DNA of 64,000 nucleotides from Cobetia marina (GCF_001720485.1 NZ_CP017114.1:4092001-4156000), one strand, 5' to 3'. Shown: positions 1 through 9,468, numbered from the stretch's first letter. Translations and numbers: made by a program. The notes: generated by a model from the sequence alone, not told the origin.

Positions 1-446
1 TCGACGATCAGCCAACTGTTCTCCTTGAGCTCATTCGTCAGCTGGTCAGGCTCCCAGCCAGCACAGCCGAGGCAGACCATGAAATCTTCCGGCCCCTTGT
101 TGTCGGCGATCGCCTTGAGAATATCCAGCGAGGTCGTAAGGGCCAGCTCATCCGTCACCTGCAGGCTGGAATCCCATTCCGCGGACTGGCCACGGTGCAG
201 GATGAAGCCGCGGTCCTTGTGCACGGGGCCGCCATAATAGACGACGTCTTCCAGGCACTCGCAGCTGTCCGCCGCGATCTCGAGCTGCTCGAACAGACCA
301 CGCATGGTCAGCTTGATGGGCTTGTTGACGATGACACCCAAGGTGCCCTTTTCATCGTGATCACAGAGGTAACTCAGCGAGCCGGAAAAGTTGTCATCAT
401 CGAGATGAGGCATCGCCAGCAGGAAATGGTCTCGCAGACTTTGCAT
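1..446 (-). CDS. yqgE: YqgE/AlgH (UPF0301) family protein, 3' end cut by window
   Basis: Reading on the minus strand from the ATG at 444-446 gives about 148 residues starting MQSLRDHFLLAMPHLDD, and the frame is still open at base 1, so the C-terminus is missing. The start, the GxxGVIVNKP-type segment (LGVIVNKPIKL) and the YYGGPVHKDRGFILH segment are typical of YqgE/AlgH. The molecular function of the family is not settled; in Pseudomonas AlgH has been linked to alginate regulation. It lies 15 bp behind the TonB-family gene, and the order gshB-tonB-yqgE matches the Pseudomonas arrangement, so one transcript is likely. Confidence 0.93.
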   Translation of the reverse strand, partial: MQSLRDHFLLAMPHLDDDNFSGSLSYLCDHDEKGTLGVIVNKPIKLTMRGLFEQLEIAADSCECLEDVVYYGGPVHKDRGFILHRGQSAEWDSSLQVTDELALTTSLDILKAIADNKGPEDFMVCLGCAGWEPDQLTNELKENSWLIV

Positions 447-461
447 GGTCCTCCCGAGGCG

Positions 462-1367
462 TCAGGGCGCGCCAGAATCGTTGCCGGGGCCGAATCGCCA
501 GATGCGGGTGATGGTCAGTTGGCTCATGCCCCTGAGACTCTCATCGAAGGGAGCATAGGGGGCCGCGCCATAGACCGTATCCAGAGCCGCCTGGTCGAGC
601 TCGGCATGTCCCGAGGATTGTAACACTTCCGCGTACTCAAGCTGACCGCTGGGCAACACGACGGCACGAATGCGCAGCTCCCCGCTCAGATTGGCGGGCG
701 CGGGATAGTGGAGATTGCCGAAGGACTGCACCGTGCCGGTCCAGTCATTGATGTAGCGAGCCCGCGCCGAGGCGCGGGCCGCCTTGCGCGAGGCCACATC
801 ACCGGCCACCTCGCGGGTCTGGCCCGAGGCCTGGATCGCCCCGACATCCTGCTCGATGGCTTCCTGCTCATTGTCCGGCGTATCCGGCAGGATCTCGGAA
901 TGCGAGACCTGCTGTGGCGAATCATTGCGGGTCGCGATGACCTCCGGGATGCGCTCCGGCAACACCAGGGGCACGGCAGCTGCCTCGGGCACCGGGGCCT
1001 CGCCGCTGACGGGAGCTCTCTGCTCACCCGCCCGGGGGGGCGTCTGACTGGCTGGCCCGGCTTGCACCGCCGCCTCACGCCCGCTTCCACTGGCCTGCTG
1101 ATCCTGCTCGGCGACGACATCCGATGTGACGGCACGTGAGCTGGCCTGGCTGACCAGCGTGACGTCGAGCATCACCGGGTCAGGCAATGGCGGCACCTGA
1201 GGAGGCACCATCAGGCCACTCCCCAGCAGCCACCAGCCGACCACCGCATGCACCCCCAGTGCCGCGCCCCAGGCCACCACGCGACGATGCATCCGGGTCA
1301 CCGGCACGTAGGTGATCGGATCGGTCACGCTATGGTTGACTCCCCACCACTCGACGGGTGCTGCCAT
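462..1367 (-). CDS. TonB-family energy transducer
   Basis: This 301-residue protein has one hydrophobic segment near residues 30-55 (AWGAALGVHAVVGWWLLGSG), a long Pro/Ala/Glu-rich periplasmic linker, and a C-terminal TonB-like domain (about 215-295: LSGELRIRAVVLPSGQLEYAEV, then LTITRIWRFGPG). That is the standard plan of a TonB protein passing inner-membrane proton-motive force to outer-membrane partners. No exbB/exbD lies nearby. In Pseudomonas the TonB paralogue in the same slot between gshB and algH has been tied to surface motility rather than iron uptake, so a non-siderophore role is possible (inference). The start at 1367 has an AGGGAG ribosome site six bases upstream. Confidence 0.85.
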   Translation of the reverse strand: MAAPVEWWGVNHSVTDPITYVPVTRMHRRVVAWGAALGVHAVVGWWLLGSGLMVPPQVPPLPDPVMLDVTLVSQASSRAVTSDVVAEQDQQASGSGREAAVQAGPASQTPPRAGEQRAPVSGEAPVPEAAAVPLVLPERIPEVIATRNDSPQQVSHSEILPDTPDNEQEAIEQDVGAIQASGQTREVAGDVASRKAARASARARYINDWTGTVQSFGNLHYPAPANLSGELRIRAVVLPSGQLEYAEVLQSSGHAELDQAALDTVYGAAPYAPFDESLRGMSQLTITRIWRFGPGNDSGAP

Positions 1368-1478
1368 GCCCCACTCCCTGTCTGCGAAACCGCTGTCGTG
1401 TCAGCTTCGGCATCCCTGCCGTTTACTGCGAACTTGCTGGCCGCCATCTGACGCCACCGACGCCATTGACGACGGCAA

Positions 1479-2450
1479 TCAAGCGGACTGCTGCGCCGTG
1501 AGGCGTGCCTCGATGGCATCCATCAGCAGCCCGGCGATGTCCGTACCGCGCTGGTCATCGATTTCACGCACGCAGGTCGGGCTGGTGACGTTGATCTCGG
1601 TGATGTAATCCCCGATCACGTCCAGACCGACGAACATCAGTCCCAGCGACTTCACCACCGGCTTGACCTGCTCGACCAGCCAGTAATCGCGATCCGTCAG
1701 CTCACGCGACTCACCACGTCCTCCAGCCGCCAGATTGCCACGCGTTTCTCCGGCGCTGGGAATGCGCGCCAGACCGAACGGCACCGGCTCACCATCGACC
1801 AGCAGGATGCGGGTATCGCCGGCACTGATCTCCGGCACGTAACGCTGTGCCATGATCTGACGCTGGCCACGCAGGGTCAGCTGCTCGATTACCGATCCCA
1901 GATTGCGACCATCTTCGGCGACGTGGAAGATACCGCTGCCGCCCATGCCATCGAGCGGCTTGAAGATGACATTGCCATGCTCCGCGTGGAAGGCGCGCAA
2001 CACCTTGTCATTGGCCGAGACGGTCGTCGGCGGAATGCACTGGGTGAACTGCTGCGCGAACAGCTTCTCGTTGCAGGTCAACAGCGCGGCCGTCGGGTTG
2101 ACGACCAGCACGCCTTCACGTTCGGCGAAGCCCAGCAGGTGGACCGCGTTCAGGAAGTGCTCGTCGACGGGCGGGTCCTTGCGCATCAGAATCACGTCAA
2201 GCTCGGCCAGCGGCGTCGCGACGACCTCGCCCAGCTGATAGAAGTGATCAGGATCCCGATAGACCTCGAGATCCCGCATCCGTCCCATCGCACGGCCATT
2301 CTCGAGATAGAGATCTTCCTGCTCCAGGTAATGCAACGACCAGCCACGCTGGGCGGCGGCCCACAGCATGGCCAGGGTGGTGTCCTTCTTGTAGGTGACG
2401 CTGGACATCGGGTCCATCACCACGCCGATCTTGAGCTTGCGAGCAGTCAT
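1479..2450 (-). CDS. gshB: Glutathione synthase
   Basis: The 323-residue product joins gamma-glutamylcysteine and glycine using ATP, the last step of glutathione synthesis in the cytoplasm. The N-terminus MTARKLKIGVVMDPMSSVTYKKDT and the C-terminal EINVTSPTCVREIDDQ are hallmark segments, and the ATP-grasp fold lies between (VIFKPLDGMGGSGIFHV around residue 150). Length agrees with E. coli GshB (about 316). It heads a minus-strand run with the TonB and yqgE genes. Confidence 0.97.
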   Translation of the reverse strand: MTARKLKIGVVMDPMSSVTYKKDTTLAMLWAAAQRGWSLHYLEQEDLYLENGRAMGRMRDLEVYRDPDHFYQLGEVVATPLAELDVILMRKDPPVDEHFLNAVHLLGFAEREGVLVVNPTAALLTCNEKLFAQQFTQCIPPTTVSANDKVLRAFHAEHGNVIFKPLDGMGGSGIFHVAEDGRNLGSVIEQLTLRGQRQIMAQRYVPEISAGDTRILLVDGEPVPFGLARIPSAGETRGNLAAGGRGESRELTDRDYWLVEQVKPVVKSLGLMFVGLDVIGDYITEINVTSPTCVREIDDQRGTDIAGLLMDAIEARLTAQQSA

Positions 2451-2653
2451 CGAGGCAACCTTCTGACGACACTGCCGACCCAGCCGGCCGGCAATGAGAA
2501 AAGCGGATGTTACCCGGCGCGATACCCCGAAACGGGTTGCGCGGGAAGATGGGACAAGTATGCAGCAGCACCACGCTGCCCACCACTGACATGAGGACGC
2601 TCAAGGCCTCACGCAGTGTTGCCGGGGCTTCAACAATGCTGGTGTCATCCTGC

Positions 2654-3400
2654 CTAGCGCGGCAGATCGCCGAAGCGCTGCTGCAACAGCGTCAGCGCGA
2701 CCACCGGCGCCGTCTCGGTACGCAGTATCCGTGGGCCCAGCCCCAGGACGTCACACCCCGCGCCAGCCGCCTGGGTGACTTCTTCCGGCGTGAAGCCGCC
2801 CTCAGGGCCGATCAGCAGGCTGGCACGCGTCACGCCGCCCTCGCTCTCGGCGGCATTCAGCGCCTCGGCACCGCCCGGCTGCAATATCAGGCGAAGTGGC
2901 TCATCGCGCTCATCCAGCCACTGGGCCATGGGAATCGGCGCATGCACCACCGGCACCACGCTGCGACCGCACTGCTCACAGGCGCTTGCCGCCACGCCCT
3001 GCCAATGCGCGAGTTTCTTGTCGGCGCGCTCGCCCTTGAGCTTGACGTCGCCACGCGCGGTGTAAAGCGGGGTGATGGCAGCGACCCCGAGCTCACAGGC
3101 CTTCTGGATGGCGTAATCCATGCGATCGCCCTTGGAGATCGCCTGGCCCAGATGCACTGCCAGTGGCGACTCGCTGTCATTGGCGACCGCCTCGATCACC
3201 CGCACGCTGACCCCCTTGCGGGACACCTCCTCGAGCGACACGCGCACTTCCTGCCCGTGCCCATCGAACAGCTGTGCTTCGCTGCCCACCCGGGCCCGCA
3301 ACACCAGACCGAGATGGCGTGCAGGCCCCTCGGGCAGTGCAAAGGTCGCCCCGGCGCTGACATGGAGATCAAGATCGGGACAGTGCAGACGAATGGCCAT
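2654..3400 (-). CDS. rsmE: 16S rRNA (uracil1498-N3)-methyltransferase
   Basis: This 248-residue SPOUT-family enzyme methylates U1498 of 16S rRNA with S-adenosylmethionine. It shows the family's C-terminal knot motifs LLIGPEGGFTPEEV and LGLGPRILRTETAPVVAL, and a PUA-like N-terminal part (LHVSAGATFALPEGPARHLGLVLRARVGS). It lies about 200 bp upstream of gshB in the same direction. Between them I see no clear terminator or gene. Confidence 0.96.
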   Translation of the reverse strand: MAIRLHCPDLDLHVSAGATFALPEGPARHLGLVLRARVGSEAQLFDGHGQEVRVSLEEVSRKGVSVRVIEAVANDSESPLAVHLGQAISKGDRMDYAIQKACELGVAAITPLYTARGDVKLKGERADKKLAHWQGVAASACEQCGRSVVPVVHAPIPMAQWLDERDEPLRLILQPGGAEALNAAESEGGVTRASLLIGPEGGFTPEEVTQAAGAGCDVLGLGPRILRTETAPVVALTLLQQRFGDLPR

Positions 3401-3526
3401 GGGAAAGTCTCGCGAGCAATGCGCCGCGCGGCAGCGCCGTGAGAGACACTCAGCACGCCGACACGGAGATGAAAGGGGAAGAGAAATAGGTTCAGGAAAG
3501 CACGGCCATCATGGTGGCCACCAACG

Positions 3527-3555
3527 CAGTGACGGGCCACTGGGGCCCGTCACTG
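3527..3555 (-). terminator. Hairpin downstream of secB, probable weak terminator
   Basis: A perfect 12-bp inverted repeat (CAGTGACGGGCC / GGCCCGTCACTG, loop of about five) starts 40 bp after the secB stop. No run of T follows on the minus strand, so termination may be weak or Rho-assisted. Confidence 0.45.
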
Positions 3556-3594
3556 TCATTGCCATCTCACGGCCATTGCTGGCCGTCTCACGGA

Positions 3595-4098
3595 TCAGTG
3601 AGCGGTGGCTTCACCCGCCTGTTGCGCTTCACGCTGCTTGCGCTGAGCGTACATGGCTTCGAAGTTGACCGGTGCCAGCATCAGCGGAGGGAAGCTGCCG
3701 CGGTTGACCAGATTGTCGACGGCTTCACGCGCGTACGGGAACAGCACGTTCGGGCAGAAGGCCCCCAGGGTGTGATCCAGCTGCTCGGCGGACAGACCGG
3801 CGATGCGGAACAGACCGGCCTGCTCGACCTCGGCCAGGAAGGCGGTGGTCTGGTCTTCACCGTTGGAGACCTGGGCGGTGACCTTGATGGACACCTCGAA
3901 GAGCTCTTCACCGACCTGCTGGTGCTCGGTATCCAGTTCCAGGCTGACCTTCGGCTGGAACGGCTGGGAGAAGACCGCCGGAGAATTCGGCGCTTCGAAG
4001 GACACGTCCTTCACATAGATGCGCTGCAGGGCGAACTGGAGCTGATCCTGAGCCTGTTCGGCACCCTGTGCCGCCTGTGCGTTCTGTTCTTCAGCCAT
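3595..4098 (-). CDS. secB: Protein-export chaperone SecB
   Basis: The 167-residue acidic product matches SecB in length and in the YVKDVSFEAPNSPAVF segment near residue 30. SecB is a cytosolic tetramer that keeps precursors unfolded and hands them to SecA at the Sec translocon. It follows the rhodanese gene by 64 bp, which corresponds to E. coli yibN-grxC-secB without grxC. Confidence 0.97.
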   Translation of the reverse strand: MAEEQNAQAAQGAEQAQDQLQFALQRIYVKDVSFEAPNSPAVFSQPFQPKVSLELDTEHQQVGEELFEVSIKVTAQVSNGEDQTTAFLAEVEQAGLFRIAGLSAEQLDHTLGAFCPNVLFPYAREAVDNLVNRGSFPPLMLAPVNFEAMYAQRKQREAQQAGEATAH

Positions 4099-4162
4099 GA
4101 GACATATCCTTGAATGTACGGAGAATTATTGTTGGGCCATCGGCCTGCTTCCCGCAGGTCGC

Positions 4163-4582
4163 TCAGCGAGTCACGACCGGCAGACTGTCGGCTTCCCACT
4201 GACCCATGCCACCCTTGAGCTTGACCGCCTGCTTGAAGCCGGCCTTCTCCAGGCGCGCCACCAGCGGTCCAGCGGTCTGACCATGCTTGCAGACGATGAT
4301 CACCGGACGGTCCTTGTACTTGTCCAGCGGCGTGGTCGCGCTGGCAAGCTGACTGCTGGGAACATTGACGGCACCGGCGATGTGGCCGGCCTTGTATTCC
4401 TTGCTGTCGCGGATGTCGATGAAGACACCCTCTTCGCGATTGACCAGTCGCGTGGCCTCGCTGACGCTGACCCCGTGGTTGCCACGCATGGTTTCCATGA
4501 CGATGAGGGCGACCAGCAGGGCGACGAAGGCGCCCACCAGCAAGGGATGATTCTGCGCGAACTGAAGCAGCTGTTCGATCAT
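4163..4582 (-). CDS. Membrane-anchored rhodanese-domain protein (YibN-like)
   Basis: From the preferred start at 4582 (MIEQLLQFAQNH) the protein has 139 residues: one transmembrane helix (HPLLVGAFVALLVALIVME) and a cytoplasmic rhodanese domain whose active-site loop is VCKHGQTAG, with the catalytic Cys present. Rhodaneses carry persulfide sulfur on this Cys; the physiological substrate of YibN proteins is not established. A longer frame reaches 4669, but it would add residues before the membrane anchor that the family lacks and would run up to the promoter -10. It is divergent from gpmI, as in E. coli. Confidence 0.9.
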   Translation of the reverse strand: MIEQLLQFAQNHPLLVGAFVALLVALIVMETMRGNHGVSVSEATRLVNREEGVFIDIRDSKEYKAGHIAGAVNVPSSQLASATTPLDKYKDRPVIIVCKHGQTAGPLVARLEKAGFKQAVKLKGGMGQWEADSLPVVTR

Positions 4583-4667
4583 GAGACGGGCTAACTCCGC
4601 TGTGACGTGCATGCCGGTACGTACGCGGCAAAGGAAATAGACCGCTACCCGAGGTAACGGAGCCAGC

Positions 4668-4696
4668 ATTATACATGACAGCCCCTGTCATGAATG
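4668..4696 (-). promoter_or_regulatory. Candidate regulated promoter of the rhodanese-secB unit
   Basis: On the minus strand there is a perfect -10 box TATAAT (4668-4673) but no good -35. The 17-bp spacer position is filled by a perfect inverted repeat CATGACAG-CCC-CTGTCATG (4674-4692). A strong -10, a poor -35 and a dyad in the spacer is the layout of an activator-dependent promoter. The regulator is unknown. Confidence 0.5.
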
Positions 4697-4811
4697 CCCG
4701 CGACATGGCATCAAAAAGGCGTAACGCCGCCCTGCCCTCGCCTGCGCCACGGGGACGCACTGAACTTGCCCGCGATAGGGGAATCCAATCTTGCCGATAC
4801 GCTTCCAGCAC

Positions 4812-4847
4812 TTGCACTCGGCACCTTACCGCCTCTCTAATAGAGGT
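4812..4847 (+). promoter_or_regulatory. Candidate promoter for gpmI
   Basis: A TTGCAC (4812-4817) and TCTAAT (4836-4841) pair with an 18-bp spacer faces gpmI. The -10 lies inside the short palindrome CCTCTCTAATAGAGG (4833-4847). The resulting leader is about 190 bases. I see no gene in the rest of the 4583-5039 divergent interval. Confidence 0.4.
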
Positions 4848-5039
4848 CAGAATGAGCAGGTAGTTTTATCACTACATCTTGCCTCACCCGTGCAGCAAGC
4901 GGTGAACGCACCGGATGAGGAAGACGGCAGAGGATGCCCGCAGGACATGACAGGCACGTGATCGCCTGACAGCCACCCTGCGCGATTGCCCCTGCCGTCC
5001 TGCTCCAGAGGATTCATTCGTCATCACAGCGAGGAAGTC

Positions 5040-6602
5040 ATGGCAGCTCAAGCACAAGGTCCGCGTCCCGTCGCCCTCATCATTCTCGATGGCTACGGCC
5101 ACAGCGAGGAAGAGAAGGACAACGCCATTCTTGCCGCCAACACGCCGGTCATGGATCGCCTGCGCCAGCAGTATCCCAGCGATCTGATCCATACCGACGG
5201 TGGCCATGTCGGCCTGCCGGATGGCCAGATGGGCAATTCCGAGGTCGGGCACATGAACCTGGGGGCCGGGCGCATCGTCTACCAGGACTTCACCCGCATC
5301 ACCAAGGCCGTGCGCGAGAATGCCCTCAAGGACAACACTGTCCTGACCGCGCCTCTCGATGCCGCCATCGCGGCTGGCCGTGCCGTGCACCTGATCGGCC
5401 TGCTGTCTCCCGGGGGCGTGCACTCCCATGAAGACCACATCCTCGCCATGGCCGATCTGGCCGCCGAGCGGGGCGCCAAGCGCATCTACCTCCACGCGAT
5501 TCTCGATGGCCGCGACACCGCGCCCAAGAGCGCCGAGGCATCCATCGCGCGTGCCGATGAACACCTGGCAGGTCTCGGACTCGAGGAAGGCCGTGTCGCC
5601 ACCCTCGTCGGTCGCTACTTCGCGATGGACCGTGACAACCGCTGGGACCGTGTCGAACAGGCATATCGCGTGATCGCCGAAGGGCAGGGCCTCCACGAAG
5701 CCGCCAGCGGTGTGGAAGGACTTGCCGCCGCCTACGAGCGTGACGAGACCGACGAATTCGTCAGCGCCACGCGTATCGGCGACGCCGTCCCCATGCAGGA
5801 AGGCGATGCTGCCCTGTTCCTGAACTTCCGTGCCGACCGTGCCCGCGAGCTGACCCGCGCCTTCGTCGAGCCGGACTTCTCCGGCTTCGAGCGCACGCCG
5901 CCCAAGCTGGCCCATGACGGTCTGGTGATGCTGACCCAGTACGCCGCCGACATTCCGGCGCCGGCTGCCTTCCCGCCCTCCGACCTGCCCAATACCCTGG
6001 GGGAAGTGGTCTCCAATCGCGGCCTCACTCAGCTGCGTATCGCCGAGACGGAGAAGTACGCCCACGTGACCTTCTTCTTCTCCGGCGGCCGCGAAGACGA
6101 ATTCGAGGGCGAGACCCGCATCCTCGTGCCTTCACCGCAGGACGTGAAGACCTACGACGAGAAGCCGGAGATGAGCGCCGGGGAGGTTACCGACAAGCTG
6201 GTCGAGGCCATCGAATCCGGCCGTTATGATCTGATCGTCTGCAATTACGCCAATGGCGACATGGTCGGACACACCGGCAAGTTCGATGCGGCCGTCAAGG
6301 CGATCGAATATCTGGATGGCTGCGTCGGCCGCGTGGTCGAGGCGCTGGAGAAGGTCGGTGGCGAATGCCTGATCACCGCGGACCACGGCAATGCCGAGCA
6401 GATGGTGCACCCGGAGACCGGCAACCCGCAGACGGCGCACACCACCTTTGAAGTGCCGCTGATCTACGTCACCCAGCGTGACGTCAAGCTGGCCTCCGAG
6501 GGACGCCTGTGTGACCTCGCCCCGACCCTGCTGACCATGATGGGGCAGGCGGTCCCCGAGGAAATGGACGGCAACGTGCTGGTCGATTATGCCGGTGCCT
6601 GA
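5040..6602 (+). CDS. gpmI: 2,3-bisphosphoglycerate-independent phosphoglycerate mutase
   Basis: The 520-residue enzyme interconverts 3- and 2-phosphoglycerate in glycolysis using two metal ions. Visible motifs are LIILDGYGH, the phospho-serine motif [29 protein letters not shown] and [10 protein letters not shown]. The start at 5040 ([14 protein letters not shown]) has an AGGAAG ribosome site; an in-frame ATG at 4986 would add a non-conserved stretch. envC follows, so the pair probably shares transcription. Confidence 0.97.
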   Translation: MAAQAQGPRPVALIILDGYGHSEEEKDNAILAANTPVMDRLRQQYPSDLIHTDGGHVGLPDGQMGNSEVGHMNLGAGRIVYQDFTRITKAVRENALKDNTVLTAPLDAAIAAGRAVHLIGLLSPGGVHSHEDHILAMADLAAERGAKRIYLHAILDGRDTAPKSAEASIARADEHLAGLGLEEGRVATLVGRYFAMDRDNRWDRVEQAYRVIAEGQGLHEAASGVEGLAAAYERDETDEFVSATRIGDAVPMQEGDAALFLNFRADRARELTRAFVEPDFSGFERTPPKLAHDGLVMLTQYAADIPAPAAFPPSDLPNTLGEVVSNRGLTQLRIAETEKYAHVTFFFSGGREDEFEGETRILVPSPQDVKTYDEKPEMSAGEVTDKLVEAIESGRYDLIVCNYANGDMVGHTGKFDAAVKAIEYLDGCVGRVVEALEKVGGECLITADHGNAEQMVHPETGNPQTAHTTFEVPLIYVTQRDVKLASEGRLCDLAPTLLTMMGQAVPEEMDGNVLVDYAGA

Positions 6603-7884
6603 TAGCCCCTTGCAGGGCGCGCCGAGTGGCGTACCCGGCGCCTCCCCCGGTCCGGATGCCTGTCTGGCATCCGGACCGGGCAGACGCTACCGATTCTTCA
6701 AACGCCGGAGCCCTGTCTCCGGCGTTGTGCTGTCTGCCTGCCTGCTGCTCATGACTCCGCTGCTGGCCCCCTCCTCGGCACTGGCCGCGGACAGCAGCGC
6801 GACCCTGACCCAGAAGAAGCAAGCCTCCGAAGCCGACCTCAAGCGTCTCAAGCACGAGATACAGGCGATGCAGGGCGAGCTGAAGGCCACTGCCGCGCGG
6901 CGCAGCGATACGCGCAATGGCCTGGAGAAGATCGAGCGCCAGCTCAACGAGACTCGCCAGCAGACCGGCAGACTCGAGGATGAGCGCGACGACATCACGC
7001 AGCAACTGACCAGGCTCACGCGCCAGCGTGAGACCCTCATCCAGCAGCAGACGGCGCAGAAGGCTGCCGTGGCCGAGGAGATGGCCGCCCTGTATCGGCT
7101 GGGTCGCCAACCCGAATTGAAGCTGCTGCTCAATCAGGATGATCCGGCGCGTCTCGAACGCCTGCAGGTCTATCTGAATCACTTGAGCGATTCGCGCCGG
7201 CAGGCGCTTGAGCGCCTCGCCAGACTGGATGCCTCACTGGCCAGTACCCGCGCCAGTCTACTGGCACGCCAGACACGACTGGAGGAGGTGCAGCAAGGCC
7301 TCAAGCAGCAAGCCAGCAAACTGATGGCCCAGCAGAATGAGCGCGCCGCTCTGCTGCGCACCCTGGATGCCCGCTATGCCAGCCATGAGGCGAAGATCGC
7401 CGAGCTGGATCAGGACCGCGCCCATGCCAACCAGATGATCCAGACGCTCGAGAAGCGCCTCAAGGCCATCAAGAGTGCCCCGCCCCCCAGGACACGCATC
7501 ACGCGTGCGATGGGCAAGATGGACTGGCCGGCCCCCGGGCGGGTCATCTCGGCCTATGGCGGGGGAGAAGGCGTCAATCGTGATGGCGTGCTGATCCAGG
7601 CGTCCCAGGGCACGCCTGTGACGGCGCCGCATGCCGGTCGTGTCGTCTTCGCGGACTGGATGCGCGGCTACGGCAACCTGTTGATCATCGACCACGGCGA
7701 CAACGTGCTGACGCTCTACGCACATCTGGCAAGCTTCAGCGTCGGCCCCGGTGACAGCCTGTCACGCGGCCAGCAGCTGGGGAGTGTCGGCAGCAGTGGT
7801 GGCCGTGACGGTGCCGCGCTGTATTTCGAAGTACGCCGCGCCGGCAAGCCCGTCAACCCGCAACGCTGGCTGTCGAGCCGCTGA
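6589..7884 (+). CDS. envC: Murein hydrolase activator EnvC
   Basis: The frame encodes up to 431 residues: a basic n-region (RRYRFFKRR), a hydrophobic signal core ending SALA, a long coiled coil (about 70-290) and a C-terminal LytM/M23 domain. The domain ends [19 protein letters not shown], with Tyr where active M23 peptidases have the metal-binding His, as in E. coli EnvC, which activates amidases rather than cutting peptidoglycan. It acts in the periplasm at the division septum. The first ATG overlaps the gpmI end, but two perfect hairpins (6646-6680 and 6701-6726) occupy the first 46 codons, so the true start is uncertain. Confidence 0.9.
   Translation: MPVPDSPLQGAPSGVPGASPGPDACLASGPGRRYRFFKRRSPVSGVVLSACLLLMTPLLAPSSALAADSSATLTQKKQASEADLKRLKHEIQAMQGELKATAARRSDTRNGLEKIERQLNETRQQTGRLEDERDDITQQLTRLTRQRETLIQQQTAQKAAVAEEMAALYRLGRQPELKLLLNQDDPARLERLQVYLNHLSDSRRQALERLARLDASLASTRASLLARQTRLEEVQQGLKQQASKLMAQQNERAALLRTLDARYASHEAKIAELDQDRAHANQMIQTLEKRLKAIKSAPPPRTRITRAMGKMDWPAPGRVISAYGGGEGVNRDGVLIQASQGTPVTAPHAGRVVFADWMRGYGNLLIIDHGDNVLTLYAHLASFSVGPGDSLSRGQQLGSVGSSGGRDGAALYFEVRRAGKPVNPQRWLSSR
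6646..6680 (+). repeat. Perfect 15-bp stem hairpin in the envC 5' region
   Basis: CCCGGTCCGGATGCC, a 5-base loop TGTCT, then GGCATCCGGACCGGG. It starts 44 bases after the gpmI stop and lies inside the apparent envC N-terminal extension. It could be a processing or attenuation element between the two genes. Confidence 0.6.
6701..6726 (+). repeat. Second hairpin in the envC 5' region
   Basis: AACGCCGGAG, loop CCCTGT, then CTCCGGCGTT: a perfect 10-bp stem 20 bases after the previous hairpin, just before the hydrophobic part of the signal peptide. The downstream arm ends in only two T bases, so it is not a typical intrinsic terminator. Confidence 0.5.
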
Positions 7885-8053
7885 GCCAGTCAGCCATGGC
7901 GCAACATGGCGACAGGCTAGGCGGCAGGTACCCGGGCGGGATATGCTCGCAGTCATCCGTGACTGCGAGCGTCGGGGTCGCCTCTTCCCCTCTGGCTGAA
8001 CTGCCAGGCGCTTCGGCATCAGTCGAGCCAGTCTCCGTCGAGAAGGAAATCGC

Positions 8054-9451
8054 ATGTCCGCATCGTCGTCATTCCGTCCTGCCCCGCGTCGCCTGCGTCA
8101 GCTGGCGGTCAGCGTGCCGCTGAGCCTTGTTCTGCTGGGCGGCGGAGTGCCGGCCCATGCTGAAGATGCGCGGCAGGGAGCCATGCCTGCCTCCTCCAGC
8201 GAATCGGCCAATGGCCTGCCGCTGGAGGAACTGCGCACCTTTGCCGAAGTCTTCGAGCGCATCAAGCGCACCTATGTGGATGAAGTGGATGACCGCACGC
8301 TGCTCAAGAATGCCATGCGTGGCATGCTGGCAGGGCTGGACCCGCACTCGGCGTATCTGGATCAGGATGACTGGCAGGACCTGCGCGAGAACACCGATGG
8401 GGAATTCGGCGGTATCGGCATCGAGGTCGGCATGGAGGAGGATGGCCAGCTGACCATCATCGCCCCCATCGACGACACCCCGGCCTCACGTGCCGGCCTC
8501 CAACCACGTGACGTGATCCTCAAGATCGACGACACGCCGATGGAGGGTCTGTCGATGACGGAATCCGTCAAGCTGATGCGTGGCGAGGAAGGATCGACCA
8601 TTCGCCTGCTGGTACTCTCGGAAGGCGCCGACATGCCCCGCGAGGTCGTGCTCAAGCGGGCCATCATCAAGAGCAGCAGTGTCAGTCAGCGCCTGCTGGA
8701 GCCGGGATATGGCTACCTGCGCGTCAGCCAGTTCCAGAGCGCGACGGGCGATGAGGCGAAACGCGCCCTTGCGGAGCTGCGCGAGGAAAGCGGCGATGTC
8801 GCGCTGAAGGGTCTGGTGCTGGATCTGCGCAACAACCCCGGGGGGCTGCTGTCAGCGGCCGTCGAGATAAGCGACCTCTTCCTCACGAGCGGCCGCATCG
8901 TCTATACCGAAGGGCGCCTGCCGGACAGCGAGCTGTCCTTCTCGGCCAGAGCCGAGACACCGGCCGGTGATACGCCGCTGGTGGTATTGATCAACGGCGG
9001 GACGGCCTCAGCTGCGGAAATCGTCTCAGGTGCCCTGCAGGACCAGCGCCGCGCCATCATCATGGGCACCGAGAGCTTCGGCAAGGGCTCGGTACAGAAC
9101 GTGATGCCACTGGGCAACGGCGACGGCCTCAAGTTGACCACGGCACTCTACTTCACGCCCAACGGGCGCTCGATCCAGGCAGAGGGCATCCGCCCGGATG
9201 TCGAGGTGGTGCGCGGACGACTGGAGCGCGACACGCGGCGTGATTTCAGCGTACGCGAGGCGGATCTCGACGGACGTCTCGACAATGCCAATGGCGACTC
9301 ATCGACGCCTTCCAGCAAGGCACCGGACAGCCCGGTGGTCGCCGAAAGTGATTACCAGCTGGGGGAAGCACTCAACCTGCTCAAGGGCATGAACGTGCTG
9401 GGTCGCAGCGCGGCTCTCAAGGCCACGCTTCCCGCCACCTCGGAGCAATAG
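8054..9451 (+). CDS. ctpA: Carboxy-terminal processing protease, S41 family
   Basis: The 465-residue exported protease has a signal peptide (residues 1-35, ending PAHA), a CTP helical region, a PDZ domain (about 100-185) and an S41 catalytic domain. The Ser-Lys dyad is Ser319 in NGGTASAAEI and Lys344 in ESFGKGSVQ; the spacing of 25 equals that of E. coli Prc. Such proteases trim or degrade periplasmic proteins from the C-terminus, including cell-wall enzymes. Its position behind envC matches Pseudomonas ctpA. A GAGAAGGAA ribosome site precedes the ATG. Confidence 0.94.
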   Translation: MSASSSFRPAPRRLRQLAVSVPLSLVLLGGGVPAHAEDARQGAMPASSSESANGLPLEELRTFAEVFERIKRTYVDEVDDRTLLKNAMRGMLAGLDPHSAYLDQDDWQDLRENTDGEFGGIGIEVGMEEDGQLTIIAPIDDTPASRAGLQPRDVILKIDDTPMEGLSMTESVKLMRGEEGSTIRLLVLSEGADMPREVVLKRAIIKSSSVSQRLLEPGYGYLRVSQFQSATGDEAKRALAELREESGDVALKGLVLDLRNNPGGLLSAAVEISDLFLTSGRIVYTEGRLPDSELSFSARAETPAGDTPLVVLINGGTASAAEIVSGALQDQRRAIIMGTESFGKGSVQNVMPLGNGDGLKLTTALYFTPNGRSIQAEGIRPDVEVVRGRLERDTRRDFSVREADLDGRLDNANGDSSTPSSKAPDSPVVAESDYQLGEALNLLKGMNVLGRSAALKATLPATSEQ

Positions 9452-9468
9452 TCTCTCTTTCGCCGTAA

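Noticed and set aside
3556..3594. A possible 21-bp repeat (CCGTGAGA twice) after secB as another post-stop tandem repeat
   Set aside because: Only 8-9 bases are shared between the two units and the period differs, so it was not added to the repeat group.
4884..6065. A 393-codon open frame on the minus strand opposite gpmI
   Set aside because: It lies antisense to a clearly conserved enzyme; the GC-rich third positions of gpmI suppress stops on the other strand. The translation has no recognisable motif.
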